From positions 1 through 64,000 of the forward strand of contig NZ_FOKE01000014.1 in assembly GCF_900112065.1 (NCBI RefSeq): a stretch of 64,000 nucleotides of DNA, in the 5' to 3' direction. Made by a program: the position numbers and the translations under genes. The stretch is from Cohnella sp. OV330. GTDB taxonomy: Bacteria > Bacillota > Bacilli > Paenibacillales > Paenibacillaceae. The notes under the pieces are model-generated. The model had not been told where the DNA came from. It ran no database searches and was given only the letters and a program-made list of their open reading frames with translations. This document shows positions 1-8,553 of this stretch, in pieces (positions within the stretch are counted from its first letter, which is position 1; every line of letters begins with the position of its first letter).

Positions 1-650
1 GGACGGTTGCCTTGATAGCCGCCGCCGCCTTGGCCGCCCGCAGGACGGTTACCTTGATAGCCGCCGCCTTGGCCGCCCGACGGACGGTTGCCTTGGTAGC
101 CGCCGCCCTGGCCGCCGCCTTGACGATTGCCTTGATAGCCACCGCCCTGGCCGCTTCCTTGACCGCCGCTCTGCGGACGATCCGAGGCAGGCGCCGAAGA
201 AGCGGTGCCGCTAGGCGCGCTAGGCTGCGAAGGCGCAGCCGCTTGCGGGGCCGGCTCCGATGCTTGCTGCGCCGCAGGAGCGGGAGCAGGCGATGGCGAT
301 GGTGCCGTCGGCGCAGGCTGCGCGGGACGAGACGCCACAGATGCCGTCTCTTCCGAGCGGCGCGCCGGCTGCTGGCCGCCGCCTTGACGGTTCTGTCCGC
401 CTTGCTCTGCTGCCGGGCGATTGCCCGCAGGCTTGTTCTGCGCCATCTTGGCCGCGGCATTCGCCTTGACATCGCGGAAAAACTTCTCAACGGACGCGAC
501 CATGCCGTCTTCCATGACGCTCATATGGTTGTTGACCGGCTTGCCTACCCGCTCGAGAATTTTCTGCACTTCTTTGCTGCTCATATTCAGCTGCTTGGCG
601 TATTCGTACACCCGCAGCTTATCTTTGTTATCCGATTGTTTATTACTCAA
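1..650 (-). CDS. infB: Translation initiation factor IF-2, N-terminal part (3' end outside window)
   Basis: Only the first 216 codons are present. IF-2 is the GTPase that brings initiator tRNA to the 30S subunit; the GTPase domains lie beyond the window. The start is TTG at 650, overlapping the ylxQ stop (TTGAGTAA), with GGAGGTGGAG just upstream; no ATG is suitably placed. Residues about 12-60 form the small IF2_N domain ([18 protein letters not shown]). Residues 70-160 are a Pro/Ala/Gln-rich linker, and 161-216 carry a Gly-rich repeat with the core GGYQGNRP. The position at the end of rimP-nusA-rnpM-ylxQ-infB matches the conserved Bacillota operon. Confidence 0.96.
   Translation of the reverse strand, partial: MSNKQSDNKDKLRVYEYAKQLNMSSKEVQKILERVGKPVNNHMSVMEDGMVASVEKFFRDVKANAAAKMAQNKPAGNRPAAEQGGQNRQGGGQQPARRSEETASVASRPAQPAPTAPSPSPAPAPAAQQASEPAPQAAAPSQPSAPSGTASSAPASDRPQSGGQGSGQGGGYQGNRQGGGQGGGYQGNRPSGGQGGGYQGNRPAGGQGGGGYQGNR
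3..161 (-). repeat. Tandem repeat coding [12 protein letters not shown]-like units in infB
   Basis: Four imperfect copies of a unit of about 36-42 bases code for [11 protein letters not shown] in the IF-2 N-terminal linker. The copies differ at the residue after Pro (Ala, Ser or Gln) and by one extra Gly. The array reaches the window edge, so the true copy number is unknown. Confidence 0.85.
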
Positions 651-984
651 TATTCTCCACCTCCGAATGTTGAACGAAGCTCTCGCGAACGAGATTCGCG
701 AAACCTTGGTCCGTGACGGCGAACAGCACGCGCTCGGGCTTGCCGACGGCGCCTCCCAGGTCGTACCGGGAGTAGCCCGTCAACAGCTCTACGCCATAGC
801 TTGCGCATTTGTCCGCCACTTTCTTGCGCGTATTGTCGGAAGCGTCCCGGGCAATGACCACCAGCTTCGCTTCCCCCGCGCGGATGCTCTTTAGCACCGT
901 CTCGTCCCCGGAGACGAGCTTGCCCGCCCGCATGGCGAGCCCCAGGCGCGACAGCGTCTTATCGTTCGTCGTCATCGCCGTCAT
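643..984 (-). CDS. ylxQ: L7Ae-family RNA-binding protein YlxQ
   Basis: A small protein of the ribosomal L7Ae/L30e/Gadd45 family, members of which bind kink-turn RNA; its exact role in Bacillota is unknown. The N-terminal [20 protein letters not shown] and the ASDNTRKKV segment are typical. It lies between rnpM and infB as in B. subtilis and overlaps both. Two starts are possible, ATG at 984 (4 bases after AAGGAG) or ATG at 975 (13 bases after it). I chose 984 (113 aa), but the family usually begins near the second. Confidence 0.88.
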   Translation of the reverse strand: MTAMTTNDKTLSRLGLAMRAGKLVSGDETVLKSIRAGEAKLVVIARDASDNTRKKVADKCASYGVELLTGYSRYDLGGAVGKPERVLFAVTDQGFANLVRESFVQHSEVENIE

Positions 985-1279
985 CCAACTCCTTCGCGGC
1001 AATGAATTCGCCTTCCAGCTTCAAAAACTCTTCCTCCAGCCTGTCGTAAACCTCGGGCGGCACGGGCGCCTTCAGCGCACGCTCCAGCGCCTTCGTCTTC
1101 TTGGCCAGCTTGAAGTAGGACAGCTTGCCGCACAGATAGGCGCCCCTTCCGGGCTTTTTACCCGTCAGATCGAGAGAGATCTCCCCCGTCGGCGACCGGA
1201 CGATGCGAATGAGCTCTTTTTTAGGCATCATTTCTTGGCTCGCGATGCATTTGCGCTGCGGTATCTTCCTCGGTCTCAA
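959..1279 (-). CDS. rnpM: RNase P modulator RnpM (YlxR family)
   Basis: A basic 106-residue protein of the YlxR family, now called RnpM because it binds RNase P RNA and modulates the enzyme in B. subtilis. It has the conserved features RKCIAS near residue 10 and GRGAYLC near residue 45. The start is TTG at 1279 with GGGAGGCGAGG upstream. The tail is acidic (DDGDDDER) and overlaps the ylxQ start. Third gene of the rimP-nusA operon. Confidence 0.93.
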   Translation of the reverse strand: MRPRKIPQRKCIASQEMMPKKELIRIVRSPTGEISLDLTGKKPGRGAYLCGKLSYFKLAKKTKALERALKAPVPPEVYDRLEEEFLKLEGEFIAAKELDDGDDDER

Positions 1280-1327
1280 GGTTCCTCGCCTCCCATGCGG
1301 ACCGTCTATATGATTGCCGCTTGAAAA

Positions 1328-2425
1328 TTAATCGATCGTCACGCTGTCCTGGTGCATCGCGTCGCCTTCGGTCCGCGGGCGTCCGTATTCCTGCTCCGCC
1401 TGCGTCTCGCTCTTGATGTCGATCTTCCACCCGGTCAGCTTCGCCGCAAGCCGCGCGTTCTGTCCCTTGATGCCGATCGCGAGCGACAGCTGGTAGTCCG
1501 GCACGATCACGCGCGCCATCTTTTCGGCTTCGAACACGATGACCTCGAGCACTTTGGAAGGGCTGAGCGCGTTGGCGACGTATTCCTCGACGGAATCGGA
1601 CCAGCGGACGATGTCGATCTTCTCGCCCTTAAGCTCGTTCACGATCGTCTGTACCCGCACGCCCTTCTGTCCGACGCAGGAGCCGATCGGATCGACCTCG
1701 TCCGCGCGCGAATGGACCGCGATCTTGGAGCGAAAGCCCGCTTCGCGCGCGACCGAACGGATCTCGACCGTGCCGTCGAAAATCTCGGGCACCTCGAGCT
1801 CGAACAGGCGCTTGAGCAGTCCGGGATGCGTCCGCGAGAGGATAATCTGCGGCCCTTTGCTCGTATTCTCGACCTTCGTAATATAAGACTTCACCCGTTC
1901 GCCCTGCTTGAACTTGTCGGTCGGCATGAGCTCGGTGAGCGGCAGCGCCGCCTCGACCTTGCCCAGGTCGACGTACAGGTTGCGCATGTCGATCCGCTGG
2001 ATGATGCCGGTCACGATGTCCTGCTCTTTGTCCACGTACGCGTGATAGATCAGTCCGCGTTCCGCCTCGCGGATGCGCTGGGTCACGACCTGCTTGGCCG
2101 TCTGCGCCGCGATCCGTCCGAAATCCCGCGGCGTCACCTCGATCTCGGCGATATCCTCGATCTGATAGTGCGGATTAATGGAGCGGGCCGCGTCGATCGC
2201 GATCTCGAGGCGCGGGTCGAGCACCTCGTCGACGACGGTCTTGCGCGCATACACTTTGATCAGGCCGGTATTGCGGTTAATATCGACGCGAACGTTTTGC
2301 GCCGTATTGAAATTACGTTTATAGCTGGAGATAAGTGCCGCTTCGATGGCCTCGATGAGGACATCCTTGGCGATGCCTTTGTCGCGCTCGATCTCGCCTA
2401 AGGCTTCAATAAACTCCATGCTCAT
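1328..2425 (-). CDS. nusA: Transcription termination/antitermination factor NusA
   Basis: A 365-residue NusA of the short Bacillota type: N-terminal RNA-polymerase-binding domain (about 1-125), S1 domain (about 135-200, starting near [19 protein letters not shown]), then two KH domains (about 230-345), without the C-terminal acidic repeats of proteobacteria. It stimulates pausing and intrinsic termination. The start is ATG at 2425 behind AAAGGAGGAG; a second ATG two codons later is possible. A short C-terminal tail follows the second KH domain. It follows rimP closely, downstream of the shared leader at 2913-3038. Confidence 0.97.
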   Translation of the reverse strand: MSMEFIEALGEIERDKGIAKDVLIEAIEAALISSYKRNFNTAQNVRVDINRNTGLIKVYARKTVVDEVLDPRLEIAIDAARSINPHYQIEDIAEIEVTPRDFGRIAAQTAKQVVTQRIREAERGLIYHAYVDKEQDIVTGIIQRIDMRNLYVDLGKVEAALPLTELMPTDKFKQGERVKSYITKVENTSKGPQIILSRTHPGLLKRLFELEVPEIFDGTVEIRSVAREAGFRSKIAVHSRADEVDPIGSCVGQKGVRVQTIVNELKGEKIDIVRWSDSVEEYVANALSPSKVLEVIVFEAEKMARVIVPDYQLSLAIGIKGQNARLAAKLTGWKIDIKSETQAEQEYGRPRTEGDAMHQDSVTID

Positions 2426-2451
2426 GGCTGCTACTCTCCTCCTTTCGCATA

Positions 2452-2913
2452 TTAAAAGACGATGGCCAGCCTCGCGGAAGCCACTTTATCGTAAGGAATC
2501 TCATGGCGCTTGCGTCCGACGGTCACGGTCAGAACGCTGCCGTCGAACCCGTCCAGGCTGCCTTCGAATTCCTTGGCGCCGTCCACCGGCTCATAGGTCG
2601 TAACGAATACATGTTTGCCGACAGCAGAAGCGACGTCCTCCGCTTTCTTCAGGGGACGTTCGGCGCCCGGGGAGCTCACCTCGAGGAAGTAAGCTTCGGG
2701 GATCGGGTCGGCTTCGTCGAGCTTCCCGCTTAAATATTCGGACACCCGGCCGCAGTCGTCGATATCGATGCCGCCCGCCTTGTCCACGAATACGCGCAGA
2801 AAGTAATTGCTGCCTTCCTTGACGTATTCTACATCCACCAGTTCGAAGCCGTTCTCCTCCACGAAGGGGGCGACCAGCTGCTCGACCGCGGATTTGATCT
2901 TTGAAACGCTCAA
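2452..2913 (-). CDS. rimP: Ribosome maturation factor RimP
   Basis: A 153-residue 30S-assembly factor. The family motif [12 protein letters not shown] is present around residue 85-97, followed by the C-terminal SH3-like beta domain. The start is TTG at 2913, with GGGAGGT 8-9 bases upstream; the reading frame stays open further upstream, but that part does not resemble the family. First gene of the rimP-nusA-rnpM-ylxQ-infB operon. Confidence 0.95.
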   Translation of the reverse strand: MSVSKIKSAVEQLVAPFVEENGFELVDVEYVKEGSNYFLRVFVDKAGGIDIDDCGRVSEYLSGKLDEADPIPEAYFLEVSSPGAERPLKKAEDVASAVGKHVFVTTYEPVDGAKEFEGSLDGFDGSVLTVTVGRKRHEIPYDKVASARLAIVF

Positions 2914-2987
2914 ATGACCAGACCTCCCGATTGCTTCAAATGGATATCTGCGGAATCGCACATGCAAAAGTGCCTATGCAAAACGTA

Positions 2988-3009
2988 AAGAGTGGGTTTC
3001 CCCACTCTT
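2988..3009 (-). terminator. Leader hairpin of the rimP-nusA operon (candidate NusA-dependent attenuator)
   Basis: A perfect 9-bp stem (AAGAGTGGG / CCCACTCTT on the transcribed strand) with a GAAA tetraloop, followed by the interrupted U-tract TACGTTTTGC. It lies in the 5' leader, about 30 bases after the predicted start of transcription and 75 bases before the rimP start. In B. subtilis nusA is autoregulated by NusA-stimulated termination ahead of ylxS (rimP); a hairpin with a weak U-tract fits that. The regulatory role is inferred. Confidence 0.6.
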
Positions 3010-3044
3010 CTGCAGACAGTGATATCCACATGATTACCAGAAAT

Positions 3045-3074
3045 AATATACCATAACCGCCAGGCCCCTTGCAA
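3045..3074 (-). promoter_or_regulatory. Sigma-A-type promoter of rimP-nusA-infB
   Basis: A -35 box TTGCAA (3069-3074) and -10 box TATATT (3045-3050), 18 bases apart, with the extended -10 element TG one base before the -10. It reads toward rimP, and transcription should start near 3038, giving a leader of about 125 bases. Confidence 0.7.
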
Positions 3075-3138
3075 TGCAATATTCAGGAAGCCGGGCCGCC
3101 GAGGACGGCCGCTTTCTTCGCCGCCGGAAGCGCAAGCC

Positions 3139-6100
3139 TTAGAACAACGCCAGCTGATTGGATTCAGGCAAGCCGCGGAAGCAGCCCATCGTCGTCAGCA
3201 GCTCGATGATCGTCTTCGTCGCCTTGGAGCGCTGCTGGAAGTCCTCGATCGAAAGGAAGTCCCCGTCGCCGCGCGATGCGGCAATGTTGCGCGCCGCGTT
3301 TTCGCCGATGCCGGCGACCGCCGAGAACGGCGGGATGAGCGCGTCCCCGTCCACGATGAAGCGGGTGGCGTCGGACCGGTACAGGTCCAGCGGCTTGACC
3401 TTGAAGCCTCTCGCGGTCATCTCCAGCCCCATCTCGAGGATCGGAATCATGTTCTTTTCCTTCGGCAGCGCCTGAAAGCCCTTGGCCTCGATCTCCGTCA
3501 TTCCCTTCAGGATCGCGTCGTATCCCTGGCAGAACAACTCGACGTCGAAATCGGCCGCCCGAACCGAAAAGTACGTCGCATAATATTGAATCGGATAATA
3601 CAGCTTGAAGTAGGCGGTCCGCACGGCCGAGATGACGTAAGCGGCGGCGTGGGCTTTCGGGAACATGTACTCGATCCGCAGGCAGGAGTCGATATACCAC
3701 TGCGGCACGCCGCAGCGCTTCATCTCTTCGATCCATTCGGGCGTAAGTCCTTTGCCCTTCCGCACGCTCTCGGTGATCTTGAAGGCGAGCGACGCGTCCA
3801 TGCCCGCCTTGTAGATGAGGAACAGCATGATGTCGTCGCGGCAGCCGATTACGGTCTTGATCGTGCAGGTGTTGTTCTTGATGAGCTCCTGGGCGTTGCC
3901 CAGCCATACGCCGGTGCCGTGCGACAAGCCCGAGATTTGCAGCAAGTCGGCGAACGACGACGGCTTCGTCTCCTCGAGCATCTGGCGAACGAACCGGGTA
4001 CCCATCTCCGGCACGCCGAAGGTGGCGACCTGGGACTTGATCTGGCTCGGCTGGATGCCGAGCGCCTCGACCGAGTTGAACAGGCTCATGACCTTCGGAT
4101 CGTTCATCGGGATCGTCGTCGGATCGACGCCGGTCAAATCCTGGAGCATCCGCATCATCGTCGGATCGTCGTGCCCCAGAATATCGAGCTTGAGCAGGTT
4201 GGCGTCGAAGGCGTGATAATCGAAATGGGTCGTCTTCCACTCCGCGCTCGTATCGTCGGCCGGATACTGGACCGGCGTGATGTCTTCGACTTCCATATAA
4301 TCCGGAACGACGACGATGCCCCCGGGATGCTGGCCCGTGCTCCGCTTCACGCCGGTCACGCCCTGCGCAAGACGGTTCAGCTCGGCGCCGCGCCAGCTTT
4401 TGCCGTGTTCCTCTTGATACTTCTTCGCGAAGCCGAAGCCGGTCTTCTCCGCGACCGTGCCGATCGTGCCCGCGCGGAACACGCCCTTCTCCCCGAACAT
4501 CTCCTTGGTGAAGTTGTGCGCGTGCGGCTGGTATTCTCCCGAAAAGTTAAGGTCGATATCGGGCACCTTGTCCCCTTTGAAGCCGAGGAACGTCTCGAAC
4601 GGAATGTCCTGGCCTTCGCCGCGCATCATCGTTCCGCAGTCCGGGCAGGCCTTGTCCGGCAAGTCGAATCCGCTTGGCACGCTGCCGTCGAGGAACCATT
4701 CCTGGTGCTTGCATTCGGCATTGCGGCAAAGGTAATGCGCGGGCAGCGGATTGACCTCGGAAATGCCGAGGAACGTCGCGACGACGCTCGAGCCGACCGA
4801 TCCCCGCGAACCGACGAGATAGCCGTCGCGGTTGGACTTTTTGACGAGCCGCTCGGAAATCAGGTAGTTCGCCGAGAAGCCGTACTTGATGATCGGCACG
4901 AGTTCCTTTTCCAGCCGGTCGATGACCACCTGCGGCAGCTCCTCGCCGTACAGGCTGCGCGCGGTCGCGTAGCACGTATTGCGAATCTCTTCGTCGGCGC
5001 CCTCGATGTTCGGCGTGAACAGCTCGTCGGGGAAAAGCTTAATATCCTCGAAGCGGTCCGCCAGCTCGTTCGTGTTGGTCACGACGACCTCGAAGGCTTT
5101 ATCCTTGCCGAGAAATGCGAAGGCGTCCAGCATCTCCGGCGTCGTCCGGAAGTGCGCGTCCGGCTTGCGCTGGTCCTTGAGCGGGCTAAAGCCCGTGATG
5201 CCATGAATCGTGATGTCGCGGTACAGCTTGTCCCTCGGCTCCAGATAATGCGCGTTGCCGGTCGCGATTACCGGCTTGCCGAGCCGTTCGCCGATGGCGA
5301 CGATCTTGCGCAGCGACTGTTCGAGCTCCGCCCTGCTGCCGACAAGCCCTTTGTCCAGCAAGTGCATGTAAAAATCGATCGGCTGGATCTCGAGAATGTC
5401 GTAGAATTCAGCGACCTCGGCAGCCTCTTCCTCCGACTTGTTCAGCACCGCTTCGTAAAATTCGCCCTTTTCGCAGCCCGAGACGACGAGCAGCCCTTCC
5501 CGGTGCTCGATGAGCTTGCTGCGGGGAATGCAGGCGACGCGGTGGAAATAGTCGGTATGCGACAGCGAGATGAGCTTGTACAAGTTCTTTTTGCCGGTCG
5601 CGTTCAGCATATAAATACAGCAGTGGAACGGACGCGTCGTTTTCCAGCTGTTCTCGTTCACTTCGTTGAGCCGCGCCATCCGGGTGACGCCTCGGGTCTG
5701 CGCGTCCTTGAGCAGCCCCTCGAGCACGCCGGCCAGGGCGATCGTGTCGTCGATGGCGCGGTGATGGTTCTCAAGGCTGACTTTATATAGATTCGACAGC
5801 GTATTTAAACGGTGGTTTTTCATCGTCGGATGCAGATAGCGCGCCAACTCCAGCGTATCGAGCACGGGATTGCTCGGCTGCGGCAGCCCGAGCTGCTTGC
5901 AGTTGTGCTGAATGAAGCCGATATCGAATCGGGCATTGTGCGCGACCAGTACGGCGTCGCCGACGAATTCGAGAAACTCGGTCAGCTTCGGCTCGAGCTC
6001 CGGCGCGCCGGCGACCATCTCGTCCGTAATGCTCGTGAGCTGCTGGATATTGTACGGAATCGGCTCGTGCGGATCGATGAACGTAGAGAAGCGGCCGATC

Positions 6101-7470
6101 TCCCTGCCTTCCTTCACTTTGACGCCCGCAAGCTCGATGATCTTGTTCGCCGTGACCGACAGGCCGGTCGTCTCGATGTCGAATACGACGAACGTCTCTT
6201 CCGCGAGCACGGTGTCGCGGGCGTTCAGCACGATATCGACCGCGTCGTTCACGACGTTGGCTTCAACGCCGTAGATCATCTTGATGCCGTTCTTCTTCGC
6301 AGCCTTCGCGGCTTCGGGGAAGCACTGCACGTTGGCGTGGTCGGTGACGGCGATCGCCTTGTGTCCCCACTTTGCGGCCGTCTTGATATAGGCGTCGACC
6401 GGCGCGATCGCGTCCATCGTGCTCATGGACGTATGCAAGTGAAACTCGACGCGCTTGTCGCTCGACTCGTCCCTGCGCGGCTTCGGTCCGTTGATCTCCT
6501 TGAGGTCGCTCGGCATCATGACGAGTTCCGGCGGGTTGAGGAACCGGTCGTATTCGACGCGCCCGCGCAGCTTCACCCATTTGCCGTTCGCAAGGAGGTT
6601 CAGCATTTTGACGTCTTCCTTCGTTTTGCCGAACATCTTGACGGTGAGCGAATCGGTATAGTCGGTCACATGGAATTGGTAGAGCGTATTGCCGTTGCGA
6701 AGCTCCTTGACCTCCAGGCCGAACACCGTGCCCTGCACGGTCGCTTTCTTTTCTTCCTCCTGAATGTTCTGAATCGGCACCGCGTCGTCCTTAATCTCGT
6801 AGCCATGCTGCAGCGTCTGCGGCGCTTCTCCGCCCGCGTCCTCCGGCGGCGCCTCGTCGGGCATGCTCTCCATCAGCTTGCGGACGTGCAGCCGCTCTTC
6901 CTCGAGCTGCCGCTGCATGAACGCCTCCACGGCTTCCTGCTGCTTCTCGCCTACGGCAAGCTTGATCCGGCAGCCGCGCCCGAAGCGCTCCTCGAAAAAC
7001 TTGGCTGCATACGTATCGACGGTCTTTTTGCGCGCCATCTCCAGGCTCGCTTCGTTCAGCATGAACAAGGTCAAAAGCTCGCCTTCCGCCTCGGGCTTGG
7101 CCTTGCCCAGCCATCCGTTCACCGAAGCGAACTCGCTCTGCATCCACTCGACGAAGAGCGGCCAATAATGCAGCAGCAGCTCGCTCGTGGCGATCGTCTC
7201 TCCATGGCGCAGGCACATCTCGATCTGCGCAAGATGGCCGAGCTTGTCTCGCACGCGGCTGTGAAATCCGGCATAGACGGGCGGCGGCAGCAGCGACTCC
7301 ATGACGAAGTGGAACCTCCAACTGCGGCTTGCCTTGCTCACTTCGACTCTCTCTATGTAACCGTCTCGGAAATGGGCGTCGATCCAATCTCCCGGAATCT
7401 CCGCTTGCGCCAGCAGCAGTTCGAATCTTTTCCTCTGATCGGGCTTCGGCAACATAATCGGAGTCTTCAT
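3139..7470 (-). CDS. polC: DNA polymerase III alpha subunit, Gram-positive PolC type
   Basis: The replicative polymerase of about 1440 residues. In order: N-terminal region, OB domain (around 240-330), PHP domain beginning VEFHLHTSMSTMDA, a DEDDh proofreading exonuclease inserted into PHP (FVVFDIETTGL), zinc cluster (CRNAECKHQEWF ... CPDCG), and the C-family polymerase core with the catalytic PDIDLNFSGEY. The exonuclease inside PHP defines PolC as opposed to DnaE. The start is unclear: ATG at 7470 follows AAAGGG with no spacing, and ATG at 7455 lies 15 bases after it. In B. subtilis it directly follows proS; here a catabolic islet intervenes. Confidence 0.97.
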   Translation of the reverse strand: MKTPIMLPKPDQRKRFELLLAQAEIPGDWIDAHFRDGYIERVEVSKASRSWRFHFVMESLLPPPVYAGFHSRVRDKLGHLAQIEMCLRHGETIATSELLLHYWPLFVEWMQSEFASVNGWLGKAKPEAEGELLTLFMLNEASLEMARKKTVDTYAAKFFEERFGRGCRIKLAVGEKQQEAVEAFMQRQLEEERLHVRKLMESMPDEAPPEDAGGEAPQTLQHGYEIKDDAVPIQNIQEEEKKATVQGTVFGLEVKELRNGNTLYQFHVTDYTDSLTVKMFGKTKEDVKMLNLLANGKWVKLRGRVEYDRFLNPPELVMMPSDLKEINGPKPRRDESSDKRVEFHLHTSMSTMDAIAPVDAYIKTAAKWGHKAIAVTDHANVQCFPEAAKAAKKNGIKMIYGVEANVVNDAVDIVLNARDTVLAEETFVVFDIETTGLSVTANKIIELAGVKVKEGREIGRFSTFIDPHEPIPYNIQQLTSITDEMVAGAPELEPKLTEFLEFVGDAVLVAHNARFDIGFIQHNCKQLGLPQPSNPVLDTLELARYLHPTMKNHRLNTLSNLYKVSLENHHRAIDDTIALAGVLEGLLKDAQTRGVTRMARLNEVNENSWKTTRPFHCCIYMLNATGKKNLYKLISLSHTDYFHRVACIPRSKLIEHREGLLVVSGCEKGEFYEAVLNKSEEEAAEVAEFYDILEIQPIDFYMHLLDKGLVGSRAELEQSLRKIVAIGERLGKPVIATGNAHYLEPRDKLYRDITIHGITGFSPLKDQRKPDAHFRTTPEMLDAFAFLGKDKAFEVVVTNTNELADRFEDIKLFPDELFTPNIEGADEEIRNTCYATARSLYGEELPQVVIDRLEKELVPIIKYGFSANYLISERLVKKSNRDGYLVGSRGSVGSSVVATFLGISEVNPLPAHYLCRNAECKHQEWFLDGSVPSGFDLPDKACPDCGTMMRGEGQDIPFETFLGFKGDKVPDIDLNFSGEYQPHAHNFTKEMFGEKGVFRAGTIGTVAEKTGFGFAKKYQEEHGKSWRGAELNRLAQGVTGVKRSTGQHPGGIVVVPDYMEVEDITPVQYPADDTSAEWKTTHFDYHAFDANLLKLDILGHDDPTMMRMLQDLTGVDPTTIPMNDPKVMSLFNSVEALGIQPSQIKSQVATFGVPEMGTRFVRQMLEETKPSSFADLLQISGLSHGTGVWLGNAQELIKNNTCTIKTVIGCRDDIMLFLIYKAGMDASLAFKITESVRKGKGLTPEWIEEMKRCGVPQWYIDSCLRIEYMFPKAHAAAYVISAVRTAYFKLYYPIQYYATYFSVRAADFDVELFCQGYDAILKGMTEIEAKGFQALPKEKNMIPILEMGLEMTARGFKVKPLDLYRSDATRFIVDGDALIPPFSAVAGIGENAARNIAASRGDGDFLSIEDFQQRSKATKTIIELLTTMGCFRGLPESNQLALF

Positions 7471-7484
7471 CCCTTTCAACAACA

Positions 7485-7544
7485 AAAGCCCCCGACCGCG
7501 CTCCCGCAAGGCGATCCTGCGGCAGGTTAAAGTCGGGAAGCTTT
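7485..7544 (-). terminator. Two-stem hairpin in the polC leader
   Basis: On the transcribed strand AAAGCTTCCCGAC pairs with GTCGGGGGCTTT (one bulge) and encloses a second stem (CCGCAGG with CCTTGCGG). It is followed by TTTGTTGTTG. It can act as terminator for the upstream catabolic islet, as an attenuator after the predicted polC promoter, or both. Only 14 bases separate it from the polC ATG at 7470. Confidence 0.5.
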
Positions 7545-7566
7545 CTGTTCTCGTACTTGTTCTATT

Positions 7567-7595
7567 ATTCTACCTGATAGACTTTGCGGCAGCAA
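7567..7595 (-). promoter_or_regulatory. Candidate polC promoter
   Basis: A -10 box TAGAAT (7567-7572) lies 17 bases from TTGCTG (7590-7595). A second possible -35, TTGACT (7597-7602), lies 17 bases from TATCAG. It sits in the gap after the oxidoreductase gene and would allow polC to be expressed apart from the islet. Confidence 0.4.
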
Positions 7596-7623
7596 TAGTC
7601 AAAGAACGACAATCCGGGGACGA

Positions 7624-8553
7624 TCAGGAACGGCTCGCGTACGCATCAAGCGACACCGGCGCGCCCCGAGCGTTAAGGCTACTCTCCGCGGCGTCCAGGA
7701 AGCGAATGATCGCCTGCGTCTCTTCGGCAGGGACCGGCGGGATGCCCGTATCGAAAAAGGAGACCGCGTCCGCGATCAACCGAGCATAATGAACTTTGAA
7801 TTCCGGATCGAGCGCAAGCGCCATAGTTTCGTCCCCGATCCGGACTTCAGCTTCGTAGACGTAACCTGCCTCCGGGCGCTTGCAGATGGCCGTGCCTGTC
7901 CGGCCGTCCGTCCACTCGCCCACGATGCGGTCGAATTCGTCGCAGCGCTCGGTTCGTACGGAGAGGCAGTCCTGTCCGAGGATCGCGAACAGCATCTCGG
8001 CGAGATGAATGCCGTACCAATAGTAGATCGATTGCGTCGGTTCGATCTGAAGCGGACCGCCAGCGGTCGCTTCAAGTATCGGCGCCTCTCCCAACGAAGC
8101 CTGCCCCATGGCGCCTTGCACGGCATACCGAAGGGCCGAAACGCTGAATATCGGTGTTCCGAATTCCCGCGAAAGGACCTCGATCTCGGCGGCATCGCGT
8201 CCGGATATGGCCAGCGGCTTGTCGATAAAGACAGGCTTGCCGTACGGCGCGACGCGTGCGAACAGCTCCGTGCGCACCCGGCCGTCGATCGACAGCAGCA
8301 TGAGCGCATCGCAGGATCCGGCAACCTCTTCCGGCGTGTCCGCACGGCGAATGCCGTGTTCGGTCTCGAGCCTTCCCATGATCGTCCCGACGCGCGACGC
8401 GCTGAGCGGAAAATCCGGCGACCCGCCCGGCCAAGCCATCGCGACGCGGTAACCGGGCACATGCATCGGGTCTTTCGGATCGTTTAGCAGCCCGGCGAAC
8501 GTACTCGCGTGGGAGGAGTCGGTGCCGATCAGTCCGATGGTGCGGAACTTCAC
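7624..8553 (-). CDS. Gfo/Idh/MocA-family NAD(P)-dependent oxidoreductase
   Basis: 309 residues. The N-terminal Rossmann segment reads IGLIGTDSSHASTF, and FIDKPLA matches the nicotinamide-side EKP motif of the family (here DKP). The C-terminal half has the expected alpha/beta sheet with IHLAEMLFAILG. These enzymes oxidise or reduce sugars, inositols, sugar acids and related compounds; the substrate cannot be read from sequence. The start is GTG at 8553, overlapping the amidohydrolase stop (GTGA), with AAGGTGGG 6 bases upstream. Last gene of the islet. Confidence 0.85.
   Translation of the reverse strand: MKFRTIGLIGTDSSHASTFAGLLNDPKDPMHVPGYRVAMAWPGGSPDFPLSASRVGTIMGRLETEHGIRRADTPEEVAGSCDALMLLSIDGRVRTELFARVAPYGKPVFIDKPLAISGRDAAEIEVLSREFGTPIFSVSALRYAVQGAMGQASLGEAPILEATAGGPLQIEPTQSIYYWYGIHLAEMLFAILGQDCLSVRTERCDEFDRIVGEWTDGRTGTAICKRPEAGYVYEAEVRIGDETMALALDPEFKVHYARLIADAVSFFDTGIPPVPAEETQAIIRFLDAAESSLNARGAPVSLDAYASRS

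Noticed and set aside
3-161. Repeats at the left edge as a possible CRISPR array
   Set aside because: The units are contiguous, unequal and in frame with infB, with no spacers. They code for a protein repeat.
3586-7530. Very long open frames on the + strand opposite polC (734 and 572 codons), and others opposite nusA, dxr, proS and cheA
   Set aside because: They mirror the minus-strand gene in a GC-rich genome, are rich in Arg/Leu/Asp/His runs, contain no recognisable domain, and have no ribosome binding site. They are frame shadows.
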